DNA of 37,334 nt, taken from positions 1-37,334 of the forward strand of contig JAIKYN010000314.1 in assembly GCA_024683155.1 (NCBI GenBank), read 5' to 3'. The DNA comes from Lachnospiraceae bacterium (GTDB taxonomy: Bacteria > Bacillota > Clostridia > Lachnospirales > Lachnospiraceae). Positions 9,567-17,891 of the stretch are shown piece by piece; within the stretch, counting starts at the first letter, position 1, and the number at the start of each line of letters is the position of its first letter. Position numbers and translations under genes: made by a program. A model generated the notes under the pieces. It was not told the origin of the DNA. It searched no databases and saw only the letters and a list, made by a program, of their open reading frames with translations.

Positions 9567-10427
9567 TTATCTCACAGGTTCGGTCAGGATCACCGTGTCC
9601 GTCAGTTTCTCTTCCCGGATCTGTGCTGCGGCCTTCTTTGCCGCCTCAGCCGATGAGAACAATCCAAAGACAGTAGGACCGCTGCCGCTCATCAGTGCGC
9701 CGTCAGCTCCCTGCTCCTTCATGATCTCTTTTATGCGCCCGATCACCGGATGCATGGGTATGGTAACCTCTTCCAGTACATTCTGCAATCTGGCAGCAAT
9801 GCCCGGATAATCTTCTTTTTCCAGTGCCTGTATCATACCTTGCGTATCCGGATGATCCTTCGGACAGACTGCATCCAGCTTCTGATATACTTCCTTCGTG
9901 GAAACGAAAGCCTCCGGTCTGGCCAGCAGGATCACTCCGCCTTCCGGAAGTCTCAAGGAAGGAAGGGGCCGAAGCTCTTCGCCGATCCCTTCTGCCAGCA
10001 TGGTACCTCCCATGATGCAGAACGGAACGTCTGCCCCCAGTTTTAATCCGATCTCACATAACTGCTGCGTCGAAAGACCCAGCCCGAATAATTCATTGCA
10101 TCCAAGCAGTACAGCTGCGGCATCAGTGCTGCCCCCGGCCATTCCTGCCGCAATGGGTATATGCTTTTCTATTTCGATGGAAACACCTGACACCCTCAGT
10201 GCCTGTGCTGCCCGATAAGCGATATTACTTTCATCTCCCGGCAAGTCACAACCCTTCATTTGCAGATGGATCCCGGGGGCCGTGCTTTTACAAAGCCGTA
10301 CTTCATCTCCCAGCGCCACGGATTGCATCACCATACATACCAGGTGATATCCATCCTGTCTTGTCCCGGTCACATCCAATGTGAGATTGATCTTGCCGTT
10401 TGCATGCCTGATAACTTCTGTACACAT
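9567..10427 (-). CDS. ispE: 4-diphosphocytidyl-2-C-methyl-D-erythritol kinase
   Basis: GHMP kinase motifs (HANGKINLTLDV, IPIAAGMAGGSTDAAA, GALMSGSGPTVFGLF); ATG at 10427 preferred over TTG 10433. Confidence 0.94.
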   Translation of the reverse strand: MCTEVIRHANGKINLTLDVTGTRQDGYHLVCMVMQSVALGDEVRLCKSTAPGIHLQMKGCDLPGDESNIAYRAAQALRVSGVSIEIEKHIPIAAGMAGGSTDAAAVLLGCNELFGLGLSTQQLCEIGLKLGADVPFCIMGGTMLAEGIGEELRPLPSLRLPEGGVILLARPEAFVSTKEVYQKLDAVCPKDHPDTQGMIQALEKEDYPGIAARLQNVLEEVTIPMHPVIGRIKEIMKEQGADGALMSGSGPTVFGLFSSAEAAKKAAAQIREEKLTDTVILTEPVR

Positions 10428-10470
10428 ACTCAAACAATACCATATTTTAAGAAAAAAGTCAGTTGCCTAT

Positions 10471-10497
10471 TAAGTCTGCAACCCATGAAACCGATAT
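10471..10497 (+). promoter_or_regulatory. Putative sigma-28/SigD-type promoter
   Basis: TAAG (10471-10474) - 15 bp - ACCGATAT (10490-10497), compared with TAAA-N14-16-GCCGATAT; aaggagg SD follows about 10 bp later. Confidence 0.5.
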
Positions 10498-10522
10498 ACC
10501 TTTTACAAGGAGGTGCGTTACT

Positions 10523-11164
10523 ATGAGTGTAAATGGAATTACCGGCAATACTCTCGCCGATGTCTATGCTTCTTATACTGCTACATCCAAAAACGGCGAG
10601 AAAAATGCCAAAGTTGCAGAAGAGCCTGGCTCTTCTACCTCTGCGGCAGCTGTCTACGAACCCTCCGAAAATACTTCCACTGCAGAAAAAGCCAAGGGTG
10701 CCAACGCAGCCTTAGCTGCACAACTGAAAGCCGATCAGGAAAATCGCATCAACCAGTTGAAAGATCTGGTTGCGCAGATGATGAACAAGCAGGCAGGCAC
10801 AGCCGGTTTGGCAGATGATATGTGGAAATTCCTGGCCAAGGGAGACTTCGAAGTTGATGAAGAAACCCGTGCAAAGGCACAGGAGGATATTTCGGAAGAC
10901 GGCTACTGGGGCGTTAAGGAAACTTCCAATCGTATCCTGGATTTCGCCGTGGCGCTTGCAGGCACAGATACCGATGCCCTTGAAAAGATGCGGGATGCCT
11001 TTGAGAAAGGCTTCGCTCAGGCAGAAGAGACCTGGGGAGGAGAACTTCCCGAGATCTGTCAGCAAACTTATAGCGCGGTCCTTCAGAAATTCGATGAACT
11101 TCTGAATCAGAACGGAACCCAAGCTGCTTCGGCAGATGCGGATCCCACTCAGACCGTACAGTAG
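10523..11164 (+). CDS. Conserved protein of unknown function, no signal peptide; possibly motility-linked
   Basis: ATG 10523 with aaggagg SD; low-complexity Ala/Ser/Thr N-terminus then helical domain DGYWGVKETSNRILDFAVALAG...KGFAQAEETWGGELPEICQQTYSAVLQKFDEL. Confidence 0.8.
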   Translation: MSVNGITGNTLADVYASYTATSKNGEKNAKVAEEPGSSTSAAAVYEPSENTSTAEKAKGANAALAAQLKADQENRINQLKDLVAQMMNKQAGTAGLADDMWKFLAKGDFEVDEETRAKAQEDISEDGYWGVKETSNRILDFAVALAGTDTDALEKMRDAFEKGFAQAEETWGGELPEICQQTYSAVLQKFDELLNQNGTQAASADADPTQTVQ

Positions 11165-11186
11165 ACATTCATAATGACCACAGAAA

Positions 11187-11216
11187 GGGAGCAGTATCCT
11201 ATTCGGATACTGCTCC
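11187..11216. terminator. Hairpin overlapping the pyrD stop codon between convergent genes
   Basis: aggGAGCAGTATCC-tatt-cGGATACTGCTCct; strong stem but poor U tract on either strand. Confidence 0.45.
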
Positions 11217-12104
11217 TATTATTGTGCGTATATCATCGATCTGATATTGCTTCATATAAGTTTCGATGCCCTCTGCCACATCCACCGTAGCATGGGGATT
11301 TACAAAATTCATGGCGCCCACAGCCACTGCGCTGGCGCCTGCCAGCATGAATTCAATGGCATCTTCTCCCGTGGCGATGCCTCCCATACCGATCACCGGG
11401 ATCTTCACTGCATGAGAAGCCTGATAGACCATACGTACCGCCACCGGTTTAATGGCAGGGCCGGACATCCCTCCGGTTTTATTGGCCAAAACGAATTTCC
11501 TGCGATGAATATCGATCTTCATGCCGGTTATGGTATTGATCAAAGAAATGGCATCGCTTCCTGCCGCTTCCGCCGCCCGGGCCATTTCCGTGATATCCGT
11601 AACGTTAGGGCTAAGCTTCATAATAATGGGTTTTTGCGATACCTTACGGATCCTGGAGGTAATATCAAACAACGAATCTGCTTTCTGCCCGAAAGCAATG
11701 GCACCCTCCTTTACATTGGGACAGGATACGTTGATCTCCAGCATATCCGCACTACTATCCTGCAAGCGTTCTACCACTTCCAGATAATCTTCCACGGTCT
11801 TGCCGCAAACATTCACGATCTTCACCGTATCGTACTGATCCAGGAACGGCAGATCCCGCTCCATAAATACATCTATACCCGGATTCTGCAATCCGATGGC
11901 ATTTAACATGCCTCCGTATACTTCTGCCACTCTCGGGGTAGGATTGCCCTTCCAGGGCACATTGGATACTCCCTTGGTGACTACAGCTCCCAGCCGGTTT
12001 AAATCTACAAAATCCGAATATTCCATTCCGGATCCAAAGGTCCCGGATGCAGTCATTACCGGATTCTTAAGGGTTACACCTGCAATCGTTACACTGGTAT
12101 TCAT
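11199..12104 (-). CDS. pyrD: Dihydroorotate dehydrogenase, catalytic subunit (PyrDB type)
   Basis: LKNPVMTASGTFGSGMEYSDF, NVSCPNVKEG, GMGGIATGEDAIEFMLAGASAVAVG; adjacent to pyrK. Confidence 0.96.
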   Translation of the reverse strand: MNTSVTIAGVTLKNPVMTASGTFGSGMEYSDFVDLNRLGAVVTKGVSNVPWKGNPTPRVAEVYGGMLNAIGLQNPGIDVFMERDLPFLDQYDTVKIVNVCGKTVEDYLEVVERLQDSSADMLEINVSCPNVKEGAIAFGQKADSLFDITSRIRKVSQKPIIMKLSPNVTDITEMARAAEAAGSDAISLINTITGMKIDIHRRKFVLANKTGGMSGPAIKPVAVRMVYQASHAVKIPVIGMGGIATGEDAIEFMLAGASAVAVGAMNFVNPHATVDVAEGIETYMKQYQIDDIRTIIGAVSE

Positions 12105-12895
12105 CCGATCTCTACCTCCCTTGCTTCAAATACAGGCCCTTCCGTACAGACTCTTGCAAGATTTACATGGGAATGATGGTCTTCTTTGGTAGTGGTACAG
12201 ACACATCCCAGACAAGCACCTACTCCGCAAGCCATTCGCTCCTCCAATGACAAATAGGCAAGGATATTTTCATCCACTGCATAATGCTTGATGGCTCGTA
12301 ACATAGGCATAGGACCGCATGAGAAAATAATTCCTGATTTAATTTTCTCAGCCTTCAAGGCATCCATCACATTGCCTTTAATCCCCACAGATCCGTCTTC
12401 TGTGGCAATGACCAGGTTTGCGCACTGCCGGAATTCTTCTTCCAAAAACAGGTTGTTGTCCCGGTATCCCATGACAGCTGTTACGGTTTTCCCTTTTCCT
12501 TTCAGGTACTGCGCAAGTCCTAAAAGCGGAGGCACTCCGATCCCGCCGCCCAGCAGAACAATATCCTCTGCATGATCCAATGCATCTCCTGCTGCTGCCG
12601 CATATCCGTTGCCCAGGATTCCCAGCAGCCGAATGGGATCTCCTGCTTTCTTATGAGAAATGGTTTCCGTGCCCTTCCCTGCCGTACGATATACGATCCG
12701 AATAGCATCCTCCCGATATTCACAGATACTGATGGGTCTGGGAAGCAACATGGAAGGATCATCGGTATATACCGAAACAAACTGTCCCGGACTTGCATCC
12801 TTTCCATGCTCTGTCCGGATCCACATACTATAAATGGATGGTGAAATTTTGGAATGTTCTGTGATCTCACCTAGAATTTCGCTCTTTTTTAACAC
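12101..12895 (-). CDS. pyrK: Dihydroorotate dehydrogenase electron-transfer subunit
   Basis: FAD/NAD-binding and 2Fe-2S Cys cluster (MACGVGACLGCVC); 4-nt overlap with pyrD; GTG start at 12895 preceded by ggagg. Confidence 0.93.
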   Translation of the reverse strand: MLKKSEILGEITEHSKISPSIYSMWIRTEHGKDASPGQFVSVYTDDPSMLLPRPISICEYREDAIRIVYRTAGKGTETISHKKAGDPIRLLGILGNGYAAAAGDALDHAEDIVLLGGGIGVPPLLGLAQYLKGKGKTVTAVMGYRDNNLFLEEEFRQCANLVIATEDGSVGIKGNVMDALKAEKIKSGIIFSCGPMPMLRAIKHYAVDENILAYLSLEERMACGVGACLGCVCTTTKEDHHSHVNLARVCTEGPVFEAREVEIG

Positions 12896-12896
12896 G

Positions 12897-14216
12897 TTAT
12901 GCCTCCATTGTTCTGACATATGCAACTTTTCCGTCACAAATTGTACATTCAACCTCTCCAAATAGAGGAATTCTTGCAAAAGGTGTGTTCTGAGACCTGG
13001 ATCGGAAGGAGTAATAGGTCTTCCTTGCTTCAGGGTCGAAAAGCACCACATCTGCGGGGCCTCCCTCTCTAATAAAACCTGCATTTAATTTATAAACCTT
13101 CGCAGGGGTATAACAAAGTCGTTCCAGCAACGTCATCAGATCGATAACGCCCGGCTTCACCAGATGAGTGATCGCCAGTGAAAATGCGGTTTCCAGCCCA
13201 ATGATCCCACTGGGTGCCTTTCCGAATTCCACCGCTTTTTCTTCTTTGGAATGGGGTGCATGGTCCGTTGCGATCATATCCAGCGTCCCGTCTGCGATCC
13301 CTGCAAGGATCGCCTGCCGGTCTTCTTCGGTACGAAGAGGCGGATTCATCTTTGCATTGGTTCCATAGGTAAGAACTGCCTCCTCCGTAAGGGAGAAATG
13401 GTGAGGGGTCGCTTCTCCGTGGATCTGCGGATACTTCTTTTTTGCTTCCCGGATCAGGTCTACCGTCTCTTTGGCGGACACATGCTGCACATCCAGGATC
13501 GCTCCGGTCTTAATGGCTATGGCAATATCACGCTTTACCATAACAGCTTCCGCCATACGGTCTGCACCGCCAAGCCCCAGCTGCTCCGATATCTTTCCGC
13601 GATTAATGCCGCTTAAGGTAATATAGGCAGGATCTTCTTCATGAAGGCTCACGGGAACCTGCAACGCCGCCGCATCCTTCATGGCTTTTTCCAGGAGTGC
13701 CGCATCCATAAGAGATTTTCCGTCATCCGTAAACCCTACGGCTCCTGCATCATATAATGCAGAAAAATCTGTCTGTTCTTTCCCGTCCATGTTTTTGGTC
13801 ACATTAGCACAGGAATAAATATGGATTCCCGTTTGTTTTCCTTTATTCAATACATACTCCAGCGTTTCTACACGGTCCACCGTAGGCTTTGTATTGGCCA
13901 TGAGCACAATGCTGGTATATCCCCCGGCCGCCGCTGCTTCCGCTCCTGTTAGGATATCTTCCTTATGGGTGAATCCGGGATCCCTGAAATGAGAATGCAC
14001 ATCTACAAATCCCGGTGCTGCTACCAGCCCTTTCCCCTGCATCTCCTGCAGAGAAGATTTCTCTATGTTTAATGCAGAAAGGTCATCTTCAGCCATTGCT
14101 CCGATCTTCAGGATCCTTCCGTCCCCCATTAACAGATCGGTTATTTCATCAAACTTGCTTTCCGGGTCCATTACACGGGCGCCACGGATCAGCAAAGCAT
14201 TCCTTATAGGTTCCAT
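12897..14216 (-). CDS. pyrC: Dihydroorotase
   Basis: VDVHSHFRDPGFTHKEDI metal site, ATPHHFSLTE, MIATDHAPHSKEEK. Confidence 0.96.
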   Translation of the reverse strand: MEPIRNALLIRGARVMDPESKFDEITDLLMGDGRILKIGAMAEDDLSALNIEKSSLQEMQGKGLVAAPGFVDVHSHFRDPGFTHKEDILTGAEAAAAGGYTSIVLMANTKPTVDRVETLEYVLNKGKQTGIHIYSCANVTKNMDGKEQTDFSALYDAGAVGFTDDGKSLMDAALLEKAMKDAAALQVPVSLHEEDPAYITLSGINRGKISEQLGLGGADRMAEAVMVKRDIAIAIKTGAILDVQHVSAKETVDLIREAKKKYPQIHGEATPHHFSLTEEAVLTYGTNAKMNPPLRTEEDRQAILAGIADGTLDMIATDHAPHSKEEKAVEFGKAPSGIIGLETAFSLAITHLVKPGVIDLMTLLERLCYTPAKVYKLNAGFIREGGPADVVLFDPEARKTYYSFRSRSQNTPFARIPLFGEVECTICDGKVAYVRTMEA

Positions 14217-14303
14217 GGGGTCAATTCCTCCAGTTTGTCGCTTGTGCTCCTAATTTGTCTCCGTTATAATTGGGTTGACATACTAGGAAAGGTTATAGGA
14301 ACT

Positions 14304-15044
14304 ATGATTCGTTTTATTTTAGAATTTTTATTTCTCTTTGTATACCTGCTCGTCAGCATTTTTGTATTACTTTTTTGTTTACTGGTGGGACTGTTTAACA
14401 AGAAAGCCTGCAATGTGATGATCTTCCGCTTCGTCACCTGGGGCTTTCGGTGTGTGACATTCTTCAGCGGTGTAAAGCTTACCGTGATCGGAGAAGAGAA
14501 TATTCCTGATGACCGGCCGGTTCTTTTCATCGGCAATCACAGAAGTATCTTTGATATTGTCATCACCTATGGTCGCATGAAGCATCTTTGCGGTTTCGTT
14601 TCCAAAAAGGAAAACAAAAATCTGCCTGTCATTTCCCTGTTGATGCGTCATCTGTACTGTGAATTCCTGGATCGGGATGATATCCGCAACGGAATGCAGA
14701 TGATCCTTAACTGTATCGATCATATCAAGAACGGTGTTTCCGTTTTCATCTATCCGGAAGGAACCCGGAACAAGACCAATGAACCCCTGATCGAGTATCA
14801 TGCCGGCAGCTTTAAAATCGCTGAGAAATCCGGCTGCACCATTATCCCTGTAACGGTGAACCATACCGAAGAAATCTTTGAAAATCAATTCCCCCGTATC
14901 CGTCCCGCTCACGTAGTTCTGGAATACGGTGCTCCGGTAGAAACTGCTTCTCTTTCCAGAGATGAGAAGAAGCAGATTCCCGCAAAGGTAATGGATATCA
15001 TTAAGGAAACCTACCTTCGCAATCAGGAGATCACCTTCGACTGA
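14304..15044 (+). CDS. plsC: 1-acyl-sn-glycerol-3-phosphate acyltransferase (PlsC family)
   Basis: N-terminal TM; IGNHRSIFDIVI (HX4D-type), FIYPEGTRNKTNEPL motif; start at MIRFILEFLF. Confidence 0.9.
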   Translation: MIRFILEFLFLFVYLLVSIFVLLFCLLVGLFNKKACNVMIFRFVTWGFRCVTFFSGVKLTVIGEENIPDDRPVLFIGNHRSIFDIVITYGRMKHLCGFVSKKENKNLPVISLLMRHLYCEFLDRDDIRNGMQMILNCIDHIKNGVSVFIYPEGTRNKTNEPLIEYHAGSFKIAEKSGCTIIPVTVNHTEEIFENQFPRIRPAHVVLEYGAPVETASLSRDEKKQIPAKVMDIIKETYLRNQEITFD

Positions 15045-15046
15045 TC

Positions 15047-16543
15047 CTACCGATTCATCTCGGCCTCTTTCATCTGGCCGATCACTTCCGATATCAAGGC
15101 GCAGGCCTGTGCGATCCGCATAGGTTTTGCGCCTATATTTATGGCATCTGTTTCCTGCACGGAAGAATCTCCTTCTCCGGCCATGAGACAGATGGCGCTT
15201 TCATTTCTCCCAAGCACATAATGAAGCTGATTCTCGATCACGGTGGCATATTCGTAATTGGGGATGGTGTAATTTACAATGACCATGGTCTGCATATCCT
15301 GAAGCATAGATTCCAGACCTTCTTCGTCCAGTCCGGTTTCCGTAAGGAAACGGGAGGACTGAATATTTCCTGCGATCTGCTCGGCACGGTTCATAAACCG
15401 TTTGGTAAGTTCACTGCAGATATCGATATTCACCTTACTCTTGGTAATGAGATAAAAATAGGAGCCATAGAGAAAAGAGCCTTCCAGCTCATCAGATAAC
15501 ATATGTTCTTCATATGCCTCCACGACTTTTCGATAGCTGTAGGTTCCGGTCGTACGGTACATTTGCGCTGCGGCCATGTAGTAATCCGAAGGATCCACTT
15601 CGTTCACATTCTTATTCAGATACTTCCAGGCGCGATTAGCCCCCTGAAGGCATCCTTTTGCAATATTATAATCATACTTCTGATATAAGTATCCAAAGCC
15701 GGCCATAACTGCAATAAAATATGCAGTGGCTTCGTAATCGGTTTCTTCTTTTATGAAAGCATAATCCTTTCCCGATGGCCGCTTAAGCACGCCTGCGCAT
15801 ACACCGCCGGTAGCTGTATCCTGTAATTTACTTAAAAAGCTGATCTGGGAAAGCATGTTTTGAAGAATAACAGGCGGTACAGAATCACTGCTGGAGGTGT
15901 TGCCGTTAAGGATCTCCACCGCCGAGGGATATAACTCATAGGCCATCATCAGCGTCAGTGCTGCCTTGCAGTTATCCACGGTTCCACGACGCTCTTTGTC
16001 GCCGGTGATCCACCCTCCGGAGGTCTCCTCGGAAGTATCCTGTCCTTCTTCAAATGCACTCAGCTTCTCATATACCCGTTTCAATAAATCATGGTAAGAC
16101 TCGTTTCCCACGCGAAAGGAATAGGAGCTTCCCAGTTGATCATGATGCACAAAGAAAGTCCCGTCTTTCATGTAATCGGTAAAGTCGCCGTAATATATGG
16201 TCTTCCCGCTTTTCTCGTCTGTGCCTTTTTCTTCCAGTGCACCTACATAAACCGTTTCCCCGGTGGCTGCGTCGCACACTGTAAAATAAGGGGATACCTC
16301 ATCTCCCAGAAAGATCGCCATCTTGGTACGATCCTGCAGATAGCCCTGCTGATCCACCAGGATACTGGGAACACTTTTGGGCACTGTGTATTCAATTACA
16401 GGGGATTCTTCCATACGATCGACACTGTCACTGTCTGCAGCTTCTTCCTCCCGGATCTGAGATTCAACCGTTTGCGAGCCGCAACCGGACAAGAGTCCGG
16501 TGATGAGCATCAGTATAAGAATAAGAGAAATATACTTTTTCAA
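15047..16543 (-). CDS. Lipoprotein with cellulase N-terminal Ig-like domain and degenerate GH9-like region
   Basis: Lipobox LLSGCGSQ; PSILVDQQGYLQDRTKMAIFLGD...YYGDFTDYMKDGTFFV (CelD_N/GH9 Ig-like); SGGWITGDKERRGTVDNCKAALTLMMAYELYP; YVLGRNESAICLMAGEGD. Probable TTG start at 16543 after ggag. Confidence 0.72.
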   Translation of the reverse strand: MKKYISLILILMLITGLLSGCGSQTVESQIREEEAADSDSVDRMEESPVIEYTVPKSVPSILVDQQGYLQDRTKMAIFLGDEVSPYFTVCDAATGETVYVGALEEKGTDEKSGKTIYYGDFTDYMKDGTFFVHHDQLGSSYSFRVGNESYHDLLKRVYEKLSAFEEGQDTSEETSGGWITGDKERRGTVDNCKAALTLMMAYELYPSAVEILNGNTSSSDSVPPVILQNMLSQISFLSKLQDTATGGVCAGVLKRPSGKDYAFIKEETDYEATAYFIAVMAGFGYLYQKYDYNIAKGCLQGANRAWKYLNKNVNEVDPSDYYMAAAQMYRTTGTYSYRKVVEAYEEHMLSDELEGSFLYGSYFYLITKSKVNIDICSELTKRFMNRAEQIAGNIQSSRFLTETGLDEEGLESMLQDMQTMVIVNYTIPNYEYATVIENQLHYVLGRNESAICLMAGEGDSSVQETDAINIGAKPMRIAQACALISEVIGQMKEAEMNR

Positions 16544-16562
16544 TAATTCGTACTCCCGTAAC

Positions 16563-16597
16563 AAAAGCCGCCGAAGAGGTTCTCTCTCGGCGGCTTT
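16563..16597 (-). terminator. Intrinsic terminator of the EF-hand-like gene; also predicted 5' hairpin of the downstream lipoprotein mRNA
   Basis: Minus-strand AAAGCCGCCGA...TCGGCGGCTTTTG. Confidence 0.75.
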
Positions 16598-16598
16598 A

Positions 16599-16607
16599 AT
16601 TATAGCA
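16599..16607 (-). promoter_or_regulatory. Extended -10 promoter candidate TGC-TATAAT
   Basis: Minus-strand ATGCTATAAT, perfect -10 with TGn extension, between stop of the 16614 gene and the terminator hairpin. Confidence 0.5.
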
Positions 16608-16613
16608 TAGTTC

Positions 16614-17795
16614 CTATTGCAGTGCGATATCCACGTGCTGTACGGTTCCCGTACCTCCGTTTTCCTTCAGATAAAAACCGGTTTTGCGAACCATTCCCAG
16701 GGTCCCGTTACTTCCCGTTTCCTTAAGGGAATGCTCCGACTCGATGGCCCCTGTATAAATAGCGCCTACTCCGGCTTGTGACAGGGTATATAACACATCT
16801 TTCCCGGATGCATCCTTTACCCACACCTTCAGCTTACTCCAGATCGCATCATCTTCATCGATGAATCCGTCTTTGTCTGTGTCATAAGCTGCCAGCTCTG
16901 CGAACCCGTTGCCGGTGGCAGCACCAAATAATTCCGAGCCATCATTGATCATTCCGTCCTCGTTCTTATCCAGCGCCAGGAAACCACTTCCTTCACATAA
17001 TTTCGCGATCTTATCTTCCTCTCCATCCATATCCAGATCAAAATAAAAGCTTTGATCCGATAAAGAGGTAGCAGCCGTATCCAGATTGATCACCAGGGGA
17101 TCCCACAGATTCACGTCCTGTACGATCTCCCTGTGGTAGGTAGCTTCATAATAGGTTTCAAAGCTTCGGCTCATGGTGAGATCCAGGTTAAAATCAATGG
17201 TCCTTCCATCTGCCGTCTGAACGGCCCCTCCGATCTGTACACTGGTCTCTTCCCGTTCATAATAGCCGGAAACCATGGTAAGATCCTCGGTATACGACAT
17301 TCCCGATCCGCCTCCCGTATAGGAAGCATTGGCCACGGAAGCATCGTCCCCTCCATAGCTTACAGCTGCCGCATTTTCCCGGAAAAGCATCCGGAACAGA
17401 AATTCCAGACAGGCGGCACGGAATTCCTGATATGTGGTGATCCGCTTTTCCTGTAATCTGGCCTCGTTTACGTCAGAAGCAGCATTCATTTTGTTATGCC
17501 ACTGTTCCAGCAGGCCCTCTGCATCCAAAGACAGGGCATCATTTTCCTCAGTCTCCTCTTCTGCTCCCGACAAGATTCTGGAGAAGGTCGTACCTCCTCG
17601 TTCATAAAGTTCTGCCGTTCCCGTGTTATTTTTCCGGAACTGCAATTGTTGTTCGAAGGAACTGCTTTGGTTTTCAGTTTCTTCGGCCGATCTGATTCCA
17701 TCCCTGGCAGTCATCGTCGCAGCCTCTCCATAATAGGATGCTCTGGCATACGTCCGAACGGATTCCATTCCTACCGTTGCGGAATCAATACGCAA
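16614..17795 (-). CDS. Protein with C-terminal EF-hand-like DxDxDG calcium-binding loops; no signal peptide
   Basis: TTG start with ggaggg SD; loops DLDMDGEED, DKNEDGMIND, DTDKDGFIDEDD; N-terminus MRIDSATVGMESVRTY. Confidence 0.82.
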   Translation of the reverse strand: MRIDSATVGMESVRTYARASYYGEAATMTARDGIRSAEETENQSSSFEQQLQFRKNNTGTAELYERGGTTFSRILSGAEEETEENDALSLDAEGLLEQWHNKMNAASDVNEARLQEKRITTYQEFRAACLEFLFRMLFRENAAAVSYGGDDASVANASYTGGGSGMSYTEDLTMVSGYYEREETSVQIGGAVQTADGRTIDFNLDLTMSRSFETYYEATYHREIVQDVNLWDPLVINLDTAATSLSDQSFYFDLDMDGEEDKIAKLCEGSGFLALDKNEDGMINDGSELFGAATGNGFAELAAYDTDKDGFIDEDDAIWSKLKVWVKDASGKDVLYTLSQAGVGAIYTGAIESEHSLKETGSNGTLGMVRKTGFYLKENGGTGTVQHVDIALQ

Positions 17796-17823
17796 ACCTT
17801 TCCCTCCTTTAAGAATTTTTCAG

Positions 17824-17866
17824 GATAAAAAAAGGATGGCTTGCAGATTTCTCTGCAGTCCATCCT
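17824..17866 (-). terminator. Intrinsic terminator after the aconitase-family gene, located in the leader of the 16614 gene
   Basis: Minus-strand AAGGATGGACTGCAGA-GAAA-TCTGCAAGCCATCCTTTTTTT. Confidence 0.88.
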
Positions 17867-17891
17867 TGGCTGTTCTCATCCTGTATAATCT

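Noticed and set aside
10463-10498. Sigma-A promoter TTGCCT...GATATA upstream of the 10523 gene
   Set aside because: Spacing of 24 bp is too long; the SigD-like reading has correct spacing.
11247-11906. 219-aa + strand ORF opposite pyrD
   Set aside because: Antisense shadow; His/Cys/Arg-rich pseudo-protein.
12896-13084. N-terminal 63-aa extension of the pyrK ORF
   Set aside because: Lies wholly inside pyrC and does not resemble PyrK; GTG 12895 with ggagg is a better start.
14275-14299. TTGACA...TATAGG as plsC promoter
   Set aside because: Only about 13 bp between elements; not a usable sigma-A spacing.
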